Positions 38,800 through 48,488 are shown, counted from the stretch's first letter. The stretch: 64,000 bases of DNA from Marivirga sericea (GCF_900177665.1 NZ_FXAW01000004.1:1-64000); one strand, 5' to 3'. The notes: generated from the letters alone by a model not told the origin. Program-made: numbers and translations.

Positions 38800-39639
38800 T
38801 TATTTCTTCTCTTTTTCTTTGTGACCTTCCTTTACTAAATCGTTAGCTAATAGCGCCAATGATTTTTCAACTAATACCTCCTGAGATTTACTAAAAGGTT
38901 TAAAAGATGCTATTTCCCCAACTCCTAATAGCTTGTTATCTTTAATAATAGGACACAATATTAAATGTGCAGGATTCGACTCTCCTAACCCTGATAAAAT
39001 CTTAATGTAGCCTTTAGGTATATCTGATATATTTATAAGCTTTTGTTCTTTTGCAACTTGACCAGCCAAGCCTTCACCAAATTCATAAGAAACTGTTTGA
39101 CTCTCTGGTAAAACAAAGGCATAAGCTGCAAAAAGTGATATTATATTCTTGTCTCCTATTTTGCCTGCCACATATATTGCACCCTGACTTGCCTCCAATT
39201 GATCAGCTAAATGAGATAATAATTTCTCAGCCTTTGATTTGTTATCTGATTCCTTTTTAATTTTAGCATTTATATCCTTCAATTCCTCATCTACATCCTC
39301 TTCTTCACCTTTGTTACTTTGAGTATCTTTAGAATCCTTTTTCTCTTTAAATTTTTCAATGTAAACCACATTACTTTCATCATCATTATTCTTATTGAAG
39401 AGATGCAGTAATATCGCAATAAATCCTAAAAGGACAGAGACTCCTGTAAATACATATAGTTCATCTAAAACAGGTTTTAATTCCGATATCTCCATCAAAC
39501 TTATCAGGTGTGTTTCATTAGCAATCCTTTCTGGAAAAATGAAAAGATAATACGCTAAACCTATTATGCTTAACGTAAAAAGCAATGAGGTAATAAGTGC
39601 TAAGTTTTTATATAATGCTTTCATAAATGAATACTTCAT
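38800..39639 (-). CDS. Membrane-bound GAF-domain protein
   Basis: This 279-residue protein has two N-terminal membrane helices (about 11-33 and 62-82), a charged, low-complexity linker (about 90-135) and a GAF domain (about 137-270: LADQLEASQGAIYVAG, YEFGEGLAGQVAKEQKL, HLILCPIIKDNKLLGVGEIAS). There is no catalytic domain. Its GAF domain resembles that of the downstream PP2C phosphatase (GLVGQSAIEQDTLL against GLAGQVAKEQKLI), which starts 28 bases later. It is probably a sensory partner in the same circuit. Confidence 0.8.
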   Translation of the reverse strand: MKYSFMKALYKNLALITSLLFTLSIIGLAYYLFIFPERIANETHLISLMEISELKPVLDELYVFTGVSVLLGFIAILLHLFNKNNDDESNVVYIEKFKEKKDSKDTQSNKGEEEDVDEELKDINAKIKKESDNKSKAEKLLSHLADQLEASQGAIYVAGKIGDKNIISLFAAYAFVLPESQTVSYEFGEGLAGQVAKEQKLINISDIPKGYIKILSGLGESNPAHLILCPIIKDNKLLGVGEIASFKPFSKSQEVLVEKSLALLANDLVKEGHKEKEKK

Positions 39640-39839
39640 TGGTAGAAAAAATCAGTTTATTTCATCAAGGACTGTTTGCTTCAGCAAATTTCAATCCTTT
39701 AAACTCTCTAAATCAGTTTACCAACATTTTACATTTGCGTTTTTAGTCGCTTTAAATATTACAAATATCATCTGCATACTTCATGCAAACATCACCAAAT
39801 ATATATAATTGTATTGCTTTTCAGGCAATAATTTAAAAA

Positions 39840-40433
39840 TCATTTATACAATTTGTCCAATTCCTTCAAGAATTGGACAATCTCCTGCACCTTCAAAGTG
39901 TAATCGATTTCAGTTATCTTCTTTGCAGCATTAGGCATTGTATCAATCATGCATTCTTCTGGGTCTTGAATGATTGTAAGGCCCTTTCTGTCTTTAATCC
40001 TTTTCATTCCTAAAGCACCATCTTTATTGGCCCCCGACAATAAAATTCCTATTAATTTATCCCTATAATTATAAGCAGCAGTTTCCAATGTAATATCGAT
40101 AGAAGGTCTGGAATTATTAAACATTTCTTCAGTAGAAAGGGCAATAGAATTACCAAGTTCTATAGACAAATGATAATTGGCCGGTGCCAAATAAACCTTA
40201 CCTCTTTTGATATTTTCTTTATCAAAGGGCTCGACCACTGGCTTAATACTTTTTATAGATAATGCTTCGACAAAACCATTACGCACGTGTTTTAATCTAT
40301 GTAAACATAGGATAATAGGTAGGCTAAAATCGGCTGGAATTGAAGACAGAATTTGGGTTATACCCTGAAAACTACCTGCTGATCCTCCGATTACTATCGC
40401 CTTATATTTATTATCAAGATTAAATCGAGCCAT
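39840..40433 (-). CDS. Stand-alone CheB-type methylesterase
   Basis: This 197-residue protein is the CheB catalytic domain without a receiver domain. The triad can be placed: Ser in VIGGSAGSFQGI, His in CLHRLKH and Asp in LSGANKDGALGM. It would remove methyl groups from (or deamidate) receptor glutamates. The cheR-like gene lies 22 bases upstream. Because no phospho-receiver exists, its activity cannot be set by CheA as in classical chemotaxis. Confidence 0.9.
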   Translation of the reverse strand: MARFNLDNKYKAIVIGGSAGSFQGITQILSSIPADFSLPIILCLHRLKHVRNGFVEALSIKSIKPVVEPFDKENIKRGKVYLAPANYHLSIELGNSIALSTEEMFNNSRPSIDITLETAAYNYRDKLIGILLSGANKDGALGMKRIKDRKGLTIIQDPEECMIDTMPNAAKKITEIDYTLKVQEIVQFLKELDKLYK

Positions 40434-40455
40434 TGAGTACTATTTTGTACAGACC

Positions 40456-41286
40456 TCAGTCTTTAATTTTTTTATAAATTTTCTCCTCATTGTTTACGAC
40501 AATGAATTTATTGGCAATTTCACACCATATTAAAGATTCCTTGGATCCTATAACGAGGTAACCATATTTGAATAAACTTTCGTGATGCTTTTTCAATACT
40601 TCATTTTGCAGGTTCTGATTAAAGTAAATCATCACGTTTCTACATAGGATTAAATCGAATTTATTAAAGACTACACCTTGAACTAAATCATGCTCTCTAA
40701 AAGAAACATTATTGATCAATGTCTTGTCCATGACTGCTTTTCCATTCTCTTCTTTAAAATAATCTTTAAAGCTACTCTTCCCCTCAAATCTGATGTAGTT
40801 CTTTTCATTTAACTCCATATTTTTCATAGAGTAATGTCCTTTCTTCGCTTTTTCTAGAATAACTTTATCAATATCGGTTGCAATGATTTTGGCTTTATCT
40901 AATATCCCCATTTCTTTTAAAAGAATGGACATTGAAAACACCTCTTCACCGGAGGAGCAGCCGGCATGCCAAATACTAATGGTGTTATGATTTAATAAAA
41001 TGTTAGGGATCACATTATCTCTTAACTCTCTCCAAAATGGTGGGTCGCGAAACATCTCTGTAACGTTCACAGTGATCTCTGCTATAAATTCATCAAAGAA
41101 AGACTTATCATCCTTTAGCCTTTTGATCAGCAAATCAGCAGACCCAAATTTATAGAGCTCCATTATTCGAAGTATCCTTCTTCTAAAGGAGGACATGGCA
41201 TAATTGGTAAAATCATATTTATATTGCTCCTTTACCAATTCAGTAATGCGCCTCAAATCCGATATTTCTATATCCTGTCTATTCAT
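40456..41286 (-). CDS. CheR-type protein-glutamate methyltransferase
   Basis: This 276-residue enzyme methylates glutamates using S-adenosylmethionine. The N-terminal helical domain (about 1-75) is followed by the SAM-binding motif IWHAGCSSGEEVFSMSILL (about 104-122), ATDID near residue 140 and DLILCRNVMIYFN (about 217-229), all typical of CheR. There is no pentapeptide-tether sequence to look for in the window, and no MCP. Possible substrates are the coiled coil of the nearby phosphatase or a receptor elsewhere. Confidence 0.92.
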   Translation of the reverse strand: MNRQDIEISDLRRITELVKEQYKYDFTNYAMSSFRRRILRIMELYKFGSADLLIKRLKDDKSFFDEFIAEITVNVTEMFRDPPFWRELRDNVIPNILLNHNTISIWHAGCSSGEEVFSMSILLKEMGILDKAKIIATDIDKVILEKAKKGHYSMKNMELNEKNYIRFEGKSSFKDYFKEENGKAVMDKTLINNVSFREHDLVQGVVFNKFDLILCRNVMIYFNQNLQNEVLKKHHESLFKYGYLVIGSKESLIWCEIANKFIVVNNEEKIYKKIKD

Positions 41287-41590
41287 GTGGATTGTGCATC
41301 AGTTCTACTTAAAATCATTATATTCTCTCAATTAAAAGAAAACCATTGAAAAAACATTCTTAATGTATGTTTTATCTCAAAGTTTCTCAAATTCCTCCAG
41401 TCAACTATAAAAGAATATAGGATTGTTTAAATGTCTTTAATATTAAGATTAATAAATTATAACTGCAATAATAAAGAGCTGTTCTTACAAATTGTTAGAC
41501 AATTCGTGATTTTCGACTAAATTTTTTATCTGTCAGTTTTTTGTCGAAATCATATTGATAACTTTGCCTGTCTGGAAACGAAAAAGAACT
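41287..41590. other. Intergenic region between cheR-like gene and saccharopine dehydrogenase
   Basis: These 304 bases carry no convincing gene. A small inverted repeat (AAAACAT at 41351-41357 and ATGTTTT at 41367-41373) is seen. The plus-strand promoter of the dehydrogenase lies at the right end. I found no clear minus-strand box for the cheR-like gene. Confidence 0.4.
41559..41566 (+). promoter_or_regulatory. -7 box of the saccharopine dehydrogenase promoter
   Basis: TAACTTTG fits TAnnTTTG; TTTG stands 15 bases upstream (41540-41543). Because a TTG start at 41555 would overlap this box, the ATG at 41591 is the better start. Confidence 0.55.
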
Positions 41591-42931
41591 ATGCAAAACA
41601 TTTTATTATTGGGAGCAGGTAGGTCTGCAACTTCACTAATCAATTATCTAAAGAAAAATGCTGAACAAGAGAATTGGCATATTAAAATCGGTGATTTCGA
41701 CATTACTCTTGCAGAAGAAAAAGCAGGAGGGCATCCAAACACCTCTTTCATACAATTTGACATCTTGAACGACATACAAACGAAAGATGAAATCGCGAAA
41801 GCTGATTTAGTGATTTCTATGTTACCTGCCCGATTTCATCCAAAAGTAGCGTCTGCTTGCGTTGATCAAGGAAAACATATGGTTACTGCTTCTTACAATA
41901 GTCCCGAAATAGATGACTTATCGGATATTGCTAAAAGTAAAAACACCTTAATTTTGATGGAATGTGGATTAGACCCAGGTATAGACCACATGACAGCAAT
42001 GGAAGCAATGAATAACATCAGAAATAAAGGGGGTAAATTAACATCCTTTAAATCATATACTGGCGGCTTAGTTTCTCCTGAAAGTGACAACAACCCGTGG
42101 CACTATAAATTTACTTGGAACCCTAGAAATGTTGTTCTAGCTGGACAAGGGACCGCGCGTTTTATTAGGAATGGTAGATATAAATATATTCCTTACCATA
42201 AACTGTTTGGCAGATATGAAACTATTGAAGTAGCAGGTTTAGGAGATTTTGAAGGCTATCCTAACAGAGATTCCTTGGCATACAGAAAAGTTTATGGCAT
42301 CGAAGATATCCCCACTTTAATTAGAGGAACTTTCAGAAAAGCTGGCTTTTGCGATGCATGGAATATTTTTGTGCAACTTGGCGTAACTGATGACACCTAT
42401 AAAATAGAAGGGTTAGAAACAATGTCCAAAAGGGACTTCATCAATGCTTTCTTGAAATACGATAAATCAACCTCAGTAGAAGATAAGTTATGCGAAAGTC
42501 TAAATTTCAGTAAAGATTCGGAGGTATTTAAGCGACTGGACTGGATGGGTATTTTTGAAGACAAAAAAGTACCTATTAGCGAGGGAAGCCCTGCACAAGT
42601 GATGCAAGCCATCATGGAAGAGAAAATGAGTTTAGATCCAGATGATAAGGATATGATCGTAATGCAACATCAATTTGAATATGAAATGGAAGGAAAAAAA
42701 TATCAATTAGATTCTTCTATCGTTTCTATTGGTGACGATCAAAGGGAAACAGCTATGTCCAAAACAGTAGGATGGCCTTTAGGTATAGCCGTTAAGAATG
42801 TTTTGAACGGAAATATCAAATTAAGGGGAGTTCAAGTGCCCATAAAAGAAGAAATATATGAGCCAATCCTAAAGGAACTACAAGGAATGGGTGTCAGCTT
42901 TAATGAAAAAGAAAGAGAAATAAATAATTAG
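41591..42931 (+). CDS. Saccharopine dehydrogenase family protein
   Basis: This 446-residue protein begins MQNILLLGAGRSATSLINYL, a Rossmann NAD(P) motif right at the start. The frame is open further upstream to a TTG at 41555, but that lies in the promoter box. VISMLPARFHPKVASACVDQGKHMVTASY and ECGLDPGIDHMTAMEAM match the saccharopine reductase (Lys9) type, as do SYTGGLVSPESDNNPWHYKFTW and GTARFIRNG. It probably acts in lysine breakdown, where saccharopine is split to glutamate and aminoadipate semialdehyde. Its 3' end overlaps the convergent trmN6-like gene by four bases. Confidence 0.88.
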   Translation: MQNILLLGAGRSATSLINYLKKNAEQENWHIKIGDFDITLAEEKAGGHPNTSFIQFDILNDIQTKDEIAKADLVISMLPARFHPKVASACVDQGKHMVTASYNSPEIDDLSDIAKSKNTLILMECGLDPGIDHMTAMEAMNNIRNKGGKLTSFKSYTGGLVSPESDNNPWHYKFTWNPRNVVLAGQGTARFIRNGRYKYIPYHKLFGRYETIEVAGLGDFEGYPNRDSLAYRKVYGIEDIPTLIRGTFRKAGFCDAWNIFVQLGVTDDTYKIEGLETMSKRDFINAFLKYDKSTSVEDKLCESLNFSKDSEVFKRLDWMGIFEDKKVPISEGSPAQVMQAIMEEKMSLDPDDKDMIVMQHQFEYEMEGKKYQLDSSIVSIGDDQRETAMSKTVGWPLGIAVKNVLNGNIKLRGVQVPIKEEIYEPILKELQGMGVSFNEKEREINN

Positions 42932-43641
42932 AAGATCGTTAAAAAATCTTTCATTAGCTTAATATAAGAGGGATGGAAATTATTATTTTCATCCCTCAAG
43001 TAAATTTCAGCAGTTTCTTTCTTTATTTCTGTTTTACCTCTCTCAAACACATTAAAGAACCTTATGATTTTACTTTCCACTTGATGTCTTAGCGCGGTGC
43101 TCCTTGTGCATTGGAATCCAAGTGACTTCATTTCTTCTTCAAATAATGACATCTCGTAAGAAGGTAGCATAATATGTACCTCACCGGCTTCAGCCAAATT
43201 TTGATCCAACCCCGTAGCTAAGGAATTAAAAGAAAGGTGATTAGTGTGGTAAGCGGTGTTCTTCCCCTGATTAGTTTGAGACTGCAAATTATTATGAAAA
43301 AAAGGTGGGTTCGAGAAAATCAAATCATATTTATGATTAGTTCTATATTGCTTAAAGTCAGCTAATAATACCTTTAATCTGGACTCCCATTTTGAGTTCT
43401 TAAAATTCCTTTTTGACTCCTCAAAAGCAACTGGATTGATTTCAACAGCGTCAATTTGTGCTTGATGAAACCTTTGAGCTAGCATTAAAGATAGAACTCC
43501 TGTTCCTGTCCCGATCTCAAGAGCTCTTTTGAAATTGGATGAAGTTTGAATTGAAGCTGCAAAAACTGTAGCATCAGTTGTGATTTTAGCTGGGCTTTGC
43601 TTTTGATCCACTAAAAATTCTTTAAACTGAAAAACTGACAT
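42928..43641 (-). CDS. trmN6: tRNA1(Val) A37 N6-methyltransferase-like
   Basis: This 237-residue SAM-dependent methyltransferase is of the YfiC/TrmN6 type. The SAM site is ALEIGTGTGVLSLMLAQRF (about 40-58), and the N6-adenine catalytic motif is FSNPPFF near residue 116. The N-terminal FQFKEFLVDQKQSPAKITTDA matches the family, where it helps position tRNA. The start codon shares one base with the stop of the CHAT gene upstream (TAATG), so the two are translationally close, although functions appear unrelated. Confidence 0.87.
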   Translation of the reverse strand: MSVFQFKEFLVDQKQSPAKITTDATVFAASIQTSSNFKRALEIGTGTGVLSLMLAQRFHQAQIDAVEINPVAFEESKRNFKNSKWESRLKVLLADFKQYRTNHKYDLIFSNPPFFHNNLQSQTNQGKNTAYHTNHLSFNSLATGLDQNLAEAGEVHIMLPSYEMSLFEEEMKSLGFQCTRSTALRHQVESKIIRFFNVFERGKTEIKKETAEIYLRDENNNFHPSYIKLMKDFLTIF

Positions 43642-46250
43642 TAACTTCTTTTATAAAAATGTCTAAAACTGTAAAGACCCAGCAGTATCATAAAAACAGT
43701 AATACCTATTATTAATATATGATTTCTATTGATTAAGACTGGTTCTTTCTCACCAACTTTTCCATAATAATTAAAAGCTGCCCAATAATAAGGGGATTTT
43801 TCGATATTGCTAATAGACTTGTCCATTAAATAGGAAATCCGTGCCTCTTTTATAGATTTAGCTGGCGATTTGCTTTCTTTCAGATCTCGGTAGAAGTCCG
43901 TCATTAGCTTGGAGGTAGCATTATCATTCACTTTCCACTGTGTAAGAAGTATGTTTGACACCCCTGCAAATTGAAATCCTCTAGCCAAACTTATTGGAGT
44001 GGCTCCTTTTACTACTTTTCCAACACCAGTTTCACAAGCGCTTAAAACCACCAAATTAGCCTCAAAATTTTGTGCATAAATCTCTGGTAAAAGTAAAACA
44101 TCATCTATAAACTCAATATAAGCAGGTACTGAAAAATCTCCACCAGAGGCATGTGTTGATAAATGAAGCACATCAAACTGCTTTGAATTCCTCAAAAAAT
44201 TGCTCTTGGTGGCCTTTTCATTCAGGTCAATTTTTCCTTCAAAAACATCGCTAATCATCTCCGCTTCTCTTTTAGAACTTTTTAAGAAGCGATTAGAATT
44301 GCTGTAAATTGGAAAAACGCCATATAAAGTTTTTAATACTAGCTCTTTTTGATTTAGCTGATAAAAATTTAAAGATGTATTGTAAGCAATTGTCCATTTT
44401 GTTAGCCAAAACGGCATTTTACTGTAATTGCTATGGTTTACCTTTTCTTTTATCAAGGACTCGAACGGTAAGAAACTTAACAAGCCGTCCGGAATAATTA
44501 TTAGATTCTTGTATTCCTGCTTTAAGTCTCTACCGAAAAGCTTGCTTAAGCTAAATGAAATATTTACAAAATTCGGAATGTCATTATTAATCAATGTCGA
44601 TGACTCAAACAACAAAATAAACTTGACAAGTTCTTCCTTGAAAGATTTCTTGATGGAGTGTTTTTGCCATTTTATTTCATCATGCGTAATCCAAAACAAG
44701 TACAAATTTTTATCGCCAAAAAAGGTGTATAGTATTTGCGCACTTTCGGTTCTCAACTGTTTTTGGAGTAATTTGAAATTCACTTCCTCTTCCAATGCAT
44801 TATGAGGATAATTCTTGTCAATACTGTTTTGCGTTTGACTAATTTGCGAGCTCAATTCTATAAACTGCTGGCTAAGTCTGGATCTACTGTTTTCATCAGG
44901 TTCTGCTAGCTGATTTCTAATCAATTTTCCAACTAAAGATTGTTGATCCTCTATAAGATCTTGATGCCGCTGTAATAAACTGTCAGTTGGATACTGCTCT
45001 AATAAAGATTTTTGATGTGCAGATACCTTTAAAACTCTAGCTTTACTTTTTTCGGCATAATGCAAAGCTCTCCATATCAGACTGTCATTTTTACTATATT
45101 GATGCTGTTCATATAAGATTTGTATGCATTTTTCACTTCTAGACCTGTTAGAAGTCTGAAAAATAAGTTTAGATTCAGCGTCATTAATATTTTTGAAAAT
45201 CAGCTTTTCAACATAAAAGCTTAATTCATAATAGTCTAATTTCAAATCCGAATCATCCGTATAATCTGCATAAGCATCAAAAATATCAATTAAAGTATTT
45301 TCCGCATAAAGTAGAGATTTTTTCATGAATATTTCTTTCATCCCAACTGTTGGCAATAAGATATTTCTTGCTCGTTCTAAGTGTACTATTGCACTATCTT
45401 CCTCTTCCATAAGAAAATGAAACTGCGATTTCTCAACATAGAATTTCGCTAATTGTCGCGGACTCTTTTTCTCAGCTAGAAGGAGTTCGATTTCTACTAA
45501 AGCTTTTCGAGCAGCATTATACTGTTTACGCTTAATCAAGATTTGAGCCTTATTCTTCAGACCCGAAAGAGATCTAGCTTCGTAATTTTGGATCTTAATT
45601 TCAGCTTCTTTATGCTTTTTGAGCGCTAATAAATTGGTCGTAATATTGTTTTCTATCAGGCTTTTTTGATTCCCATTTATATCAACTTTTCTAAGATGAC
45701 TCTCCAATAGCTCCAGTGCAGCGCTATAATTTCCAATATTGTGATAAACGACCGATAAATTAATTACTCCAGCAGTATATGCTATATGATTCCCTTGTGA
45801 CTGAGCCATCTGCATGTAATGCGTAATTATGTTCTCTGCATCTGAGAAATTCCCAGTAATGGTCAATAAGTTACCTAGTGGTTTTAAGCAATACTCGATG
45901 ATGTCATAATCTGTTAGATCATGATTACTGTAAAGACCCCAGGCTTTCCGGTATTGATCAACCGCATCATAATGCTTCCCATACTCTTTCAAACAGAAAC
46001 CCAAATTACAATGCATAATGACCAGAGCTAATCGCTCTTGATCTGATTTTAAGCTAGAATAACGCTCCTTAATTTTCAATTGGTATAAATTGAGGGAAGT
46101 TAAAGTTGGGTATTCATCTACTAATTCATCCAAATCATGATAAATACTATCGCTCAAATCTTGAGCAGTTGTGTTAGTGCTTAAAACACTCATCATAAAA
46201 AGCGAAACTAAAAAGATAAAATGAACGGTGTAGAAAAAATCAGATTTCAT
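43641..46250 (-). CDS. Secreted, membrane-anchored TPR-CHAT protein
   Basis: This 869-residue protein starts with a signal peptide (about 1-29, ending NTTAQ). Tetratricopeptide-like helices fill about 35-420. A coiled-coil segment follows (about 420-470), then the CHAT (caspase-like) domain (about 560-840). The catalytic pair is visible: His700 in HLSTHASGG and Cys739 in LSACETGVG. A single membrane helix (about 844-861) and a KRS tail end the protein. This topology places TPR and protease in the periplasm, anchored to the inner membrane. It lies six bases after the PKD/barrel gene and probably shares its transcript. The substrate is unknown. Confidence 0.87.
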   Translation of the reverse strand: MKSDFFYTVHFIFLVSLFMMSVLSTNTTAQDLSDSIYHDLDELVDEYPTLTSLNLYQLKIKERYSSLKSDQERLALVIMHCNLGFCLKEYGKHYDAVDQYRKAWGLYSNHDLTDYDIIEYCLKPLGNLLTITGNFSDAENIITHYMQMAQSQGNHIAYTAGVINLSVVYHNIGNYSAALELLESHLRKVDINGNQKSLIENNITTNLLALKKHKEAEIKIQNYEARSLSGLKNKAQILIKRKQYNAARKALVEIELLLAEKKSPRQLAKFYVEKSQFHFLMEEEDSAIVHLERARNILLPTVGMKEIFMKKSLLYAENTLIDIFDAYADYTDDSDLKLDYYELSFYVEKLIFKNINDAESKLIFQTSNRSRSEKCIQILYEQHQYSKNDSLIWRALHYAEKSKARVLKVSAHQKSLLEQYPTDSLLQRHQDLIEDQQSLVGKLIRNQLAEPDENSRSRLSQQFIELSSQISQTQNSIDKNYPHNALEEEVNFKLLQKQLRTESAQILYTFFGDKNLYLFWITHDEIKWQKHSIKKSFKEELVKFILLFESSTLINNDIPNFVNISFSLSKLFGRDLKQEYKNLIIIPDGLLSFLPFESLIKEKVNHSNYSKMPFWLTKWTIAYNTSLNFYQLNQKELVLKTLYGVFPIYSNSNRFLKSSKREAEMISDVFEGKIDLNEKATKSNFLRNSKQFDVLHLSTHASGGDFSVPAYIEFIDDVLLLPEIYAQNFEANLVVLSACETGVGKVVKGATPISLARGFQFAGVSNILLTQWKVNDNATSKLMTDFYRDLKESKSPAKSIKEARISYLMDKSISNIEKSPYYWAAFNYYGKVGEKEPVLINRNHILIIGITVFMILLGLYSFRHFYKRS

Positions 46251-46256
46251 ACTACT

Positions 46257-48251
46257 CTAAAATTTCCAACTACCATAAAATTGCCATTGATGTGTCGGGG
46301 CTTTTAGGTAGAGATGATAACGAATACCAACACTTGGTCCAATCCTCACCTTTCCAAGATTAAAATCAACAAATGCCGCAGTATTGAAGTTAATAAAAGA
46401 ATCACTAAACGTTTCTTGTTCAAATGTATCCTGCTCAGGAATTCTACGTACAAAATTTTCACTTTCTATTATTTCTGTATACTCTCCAACCCTTTCCAAC
46501 TCCTCAGTAGACCGAATATCCCATTTGAATTGAATTCCCCCTGCTACAGCAAAAAAATCAGTTAAATTGTATCTGTAGGAGGTTGGCACTAAATAGAAAC
46601 TTAAATTCTGAAATTCTGACTGTTGATTATAATCATAAACATCAGTAAACACCTCATCTCGCGGAATTCGCTCAATATATTCTCTACTACTAGAATAAGA
46701 ATTGGAACCAATCATTACTTCTGACTGCCAATAGCCTCTAAAGGCTTGATAATTAGAAATTGTAGCGCCCAAAAACCATTCTTGATAATTATTCAAACTT
46801 CCTGTTCTCATTACTCCTCCCTTCACACCCACAGAAAGTCCTGGCGCAAAGCGAGTAGTCGCATAATTGGTGATAATGGGTTCATTTTTATCAAAATAAA
46901 TGGCCGTTTGACTTTGGGTCTTTTGCTTTTTTATTTTTCCCTTCAGAGGGATTTCATAACTTACAAAACCTTTCGTAGAATCATAAGAATTCACACCTTT
47001 CTGATTACTTCCAGGCAGATAAATATTTTCGAAAGTAAATATGACCTTATTTTCTAAAAAGGTCGTATCAAGACAACTATACGAAACATCCTCTTCAGGG
47101 CAGATTTCGCATTTAGGATAGAAATCTAAGAGTCTAATTTCCTTTTGATCAAATATTTCAGGCACGTCCGTTTCTAAACGAACGGTATTGGCTGGCCCTT
47201 CACCATTATTCTGAAATTGAATTTTATACTTAAACTCTTTCTGATTTCGGTTTCTAAAATCCATTAAATTGGCATTGGTTGTCATCTTATTGGGATCATG
47301 AGAGGTCACTATTTCCATTTCCATTTCTTTTACGCTATGGTTTGCTGACTTAGTATTTGGGACATAAATACCTCTAATGCTAATAATAGCACTTGTATCT
47401 TTCAACATTTCAGGTGTCGTACGCAATTGAAAAAATATATTTCTTTCTTCCCCTGGTTTAAAATCAATAAAGCCAATTTGCTTCATATCGCGAAAAACTT
47501 CCTTTGAGCGCTCAATCGTTTCATTAAGTTCAGCTTGGTCAGTAGTGTCTTGGGTAAACAAGGAAGCTTTGAAAGATTCTCTATTACTAAATGCCAACAT
47601 TGATTGAAAAGGACTAATTTGCTCTATAGCCAAGTGTTCATCAGATAGAATAGGGTATTCATTATGATAGGGTCTGATATCCATTAGCTGAAAATTATCT
47701 GACCTATACTTCGATTCATTATAAAAGAAGTACAGTCGTCCATTTGTAAGTTCATTATGCGGATTTTTGTAGGTAAGAACTACTACTAATTCTTCATTAG
47801 GAATAGGCTCTCGATTTTTACTGAAGTCAAATAATTCGCCTTCATTTAAGAGTGCAGCTGATTCAGTATTTTGATTCTCAATCTTGTCAACTTTAACTTT
47901 TTTAGGCCTGGTAGTTGGGGTTTTACCAGCATCATAGTTATTGGTGACCCACAGCTTAACTTGATATTCTCCTTCCTCTCTAAACGTATGTTCAGGATTT
48001 TCTTCTTTACTTAATGTACCATCTCCAAATTCCCAAAAGAAAGTATAATACCCTTTGGGTGCTCCAGAAATTTGAATCAGAGGAGGAGTGTCAACATCGA
48101 ACTTTGCCACATTTCCCTCAAGTACTGTTTTAATCGTAGCCTCCCGGAAAACTGAATCACCAGAGTTAACCTTTTGAGAAAAGCATACTTGAGAGAAAAA
48201 TAATAAAGGAAGAATATATTTATGCATGAGACATTGTATTGTTTTATTCAA
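46257..48251 (-). CDS. PKD-domain outer-membrane protein
   Basis: This 664-residue protein has a signal peptide (ending FSQK), then a PKD domain (about 45-125) with the signature YTFFWEFGDGTLSKEENPEH. A middle part resembles DUF11-like or related Bacteroidota domains (KYKIQFQNNGEGPANTVRLETDVPE-type segment, about 340-450). The C-terminal 200 residues alternate polar and hydrophobic positions and end WQFYGSWKF, as expected of an outer-membrane beta-barrel. It precedes the TPR-CHAT gene by six bases. It may anchor or present the system at the cell surface, or be its substrate; both are inference. Confidence 0.78.
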   Translation of the reverse strand: MNKTIQCLMHKYILPLLFFSQVCFSQKVNSGDSVFREATIKTVLEGNVAKFDVDTPPLIQISGAPKGYYTFFWEFGDGTLSKEENPEHTFREEGEYQVKLWVTNNYDAGKTPTTRPKKVKVDKIENQNTESAALLNEGELFDFSKNREPIPNEELVVVLTYKNPHNELTNGRLYFFYNESKYRSDNFQLMDIRPYHNEYPILSDEHLAIEQISPFQSMLAFSNRESFKASLFTQDTTDQAELNETIERSKEVFRDMKQIGFIDFKPGEERNIFFQLRTTPEMLKDTSAIISIRGIYVPNTKSANHSVKEMEMEIVTSHDPNKMTTNANLMDFRNRNQKEFKYKIQFQNNGEGPANTVRLETDVPEIFDQKEIRLLDFYPKCEICPEEDVSYSCLDTTFLENKVIFTFENIYLPGSNQKGVNSYDSTKGFVSYEIPLKGKIKKQKTQSQTAIYFDKNEPIITNYATTRFAPGLSVGVKGGVMRTGSLNNYQEWFLGATISNYQAFRGYWQSEVMIGSNSYSSSREYIERIPRDEVFTDVYDYNQQSEFQNLSFYLVPTSYRYNLTDFFAVAGGIQFKWDIRSTEELERVGEYTEIIESENFVRRIPEQDTFEQETFSDSFINFNTAAFVDFNLGKVRIGPSVGIRYHLYLKAPTHQWQFYGSWKF

Positions 48252-48289
48252 CTTTGAACTTAGTAAATTATTAGGTAAAATAACATACT

Positions 48290-48439
48290 TTAAGGAATAA
48301 TTATACTTATGTAACTATTATTACTGCTTGAAGAATCGGAATTATGGTCTACTAAGAGCGAACTACTATACACTAAAGAAAAACTAATTGCTACCAACAG
48401 TAGTAAGACCCATTTAAATCTTTTATTTCTGAAAAACAT
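48290..48439 (-). CDS. Putative small membrane or secreted peptide (49 residues)
   Basis: An ORF of 49 codons starts ATG at 48439. Basic MFFRNKRFKW is followed by a hydrophobic stretch VLLLLVAISFSLVYSSSLLV and a Ser/Asn-rich tail ending SIIIP. The shape is that of a signal anchor or signal peptide with a short mature part. It lies on the same strand between the lipoprotein and the PKD/barrel gene. No homologue is recalled; the evidence is layout and composition only. Confidence 0.4.
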   Translation of the reverse strand: MFFRNKRFKWVLLLLVAISFSLVYSSSLLVDHNSDSSSSNNSYISIIIP

Positions 48440-48459
48440 AATGATAAAATTAGCGTGAA

Positions 48460-48488
48460 ATGGCTCCACAGGAGATCTGCAGAGCCAT
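48460..48488 (-). terminator. Hairpin after the lipoprotein gene
   Basis: ATGGCTCTGCAG and CTGTGGAGCCAT form a 12-base stem (two G-T pairs) with an ATCTC loop. There is no long T run after it, so it may be an attenuator or RNA-stabilising hairpin. Confidence 0.5.

Noticed and set aside
39840-41286. CheB/CheR as a classical chemotaxis operon
   Set aside because: No CheA, CheW, CheY or MCP gene is in the window, and CheB lacks its receiver domain.
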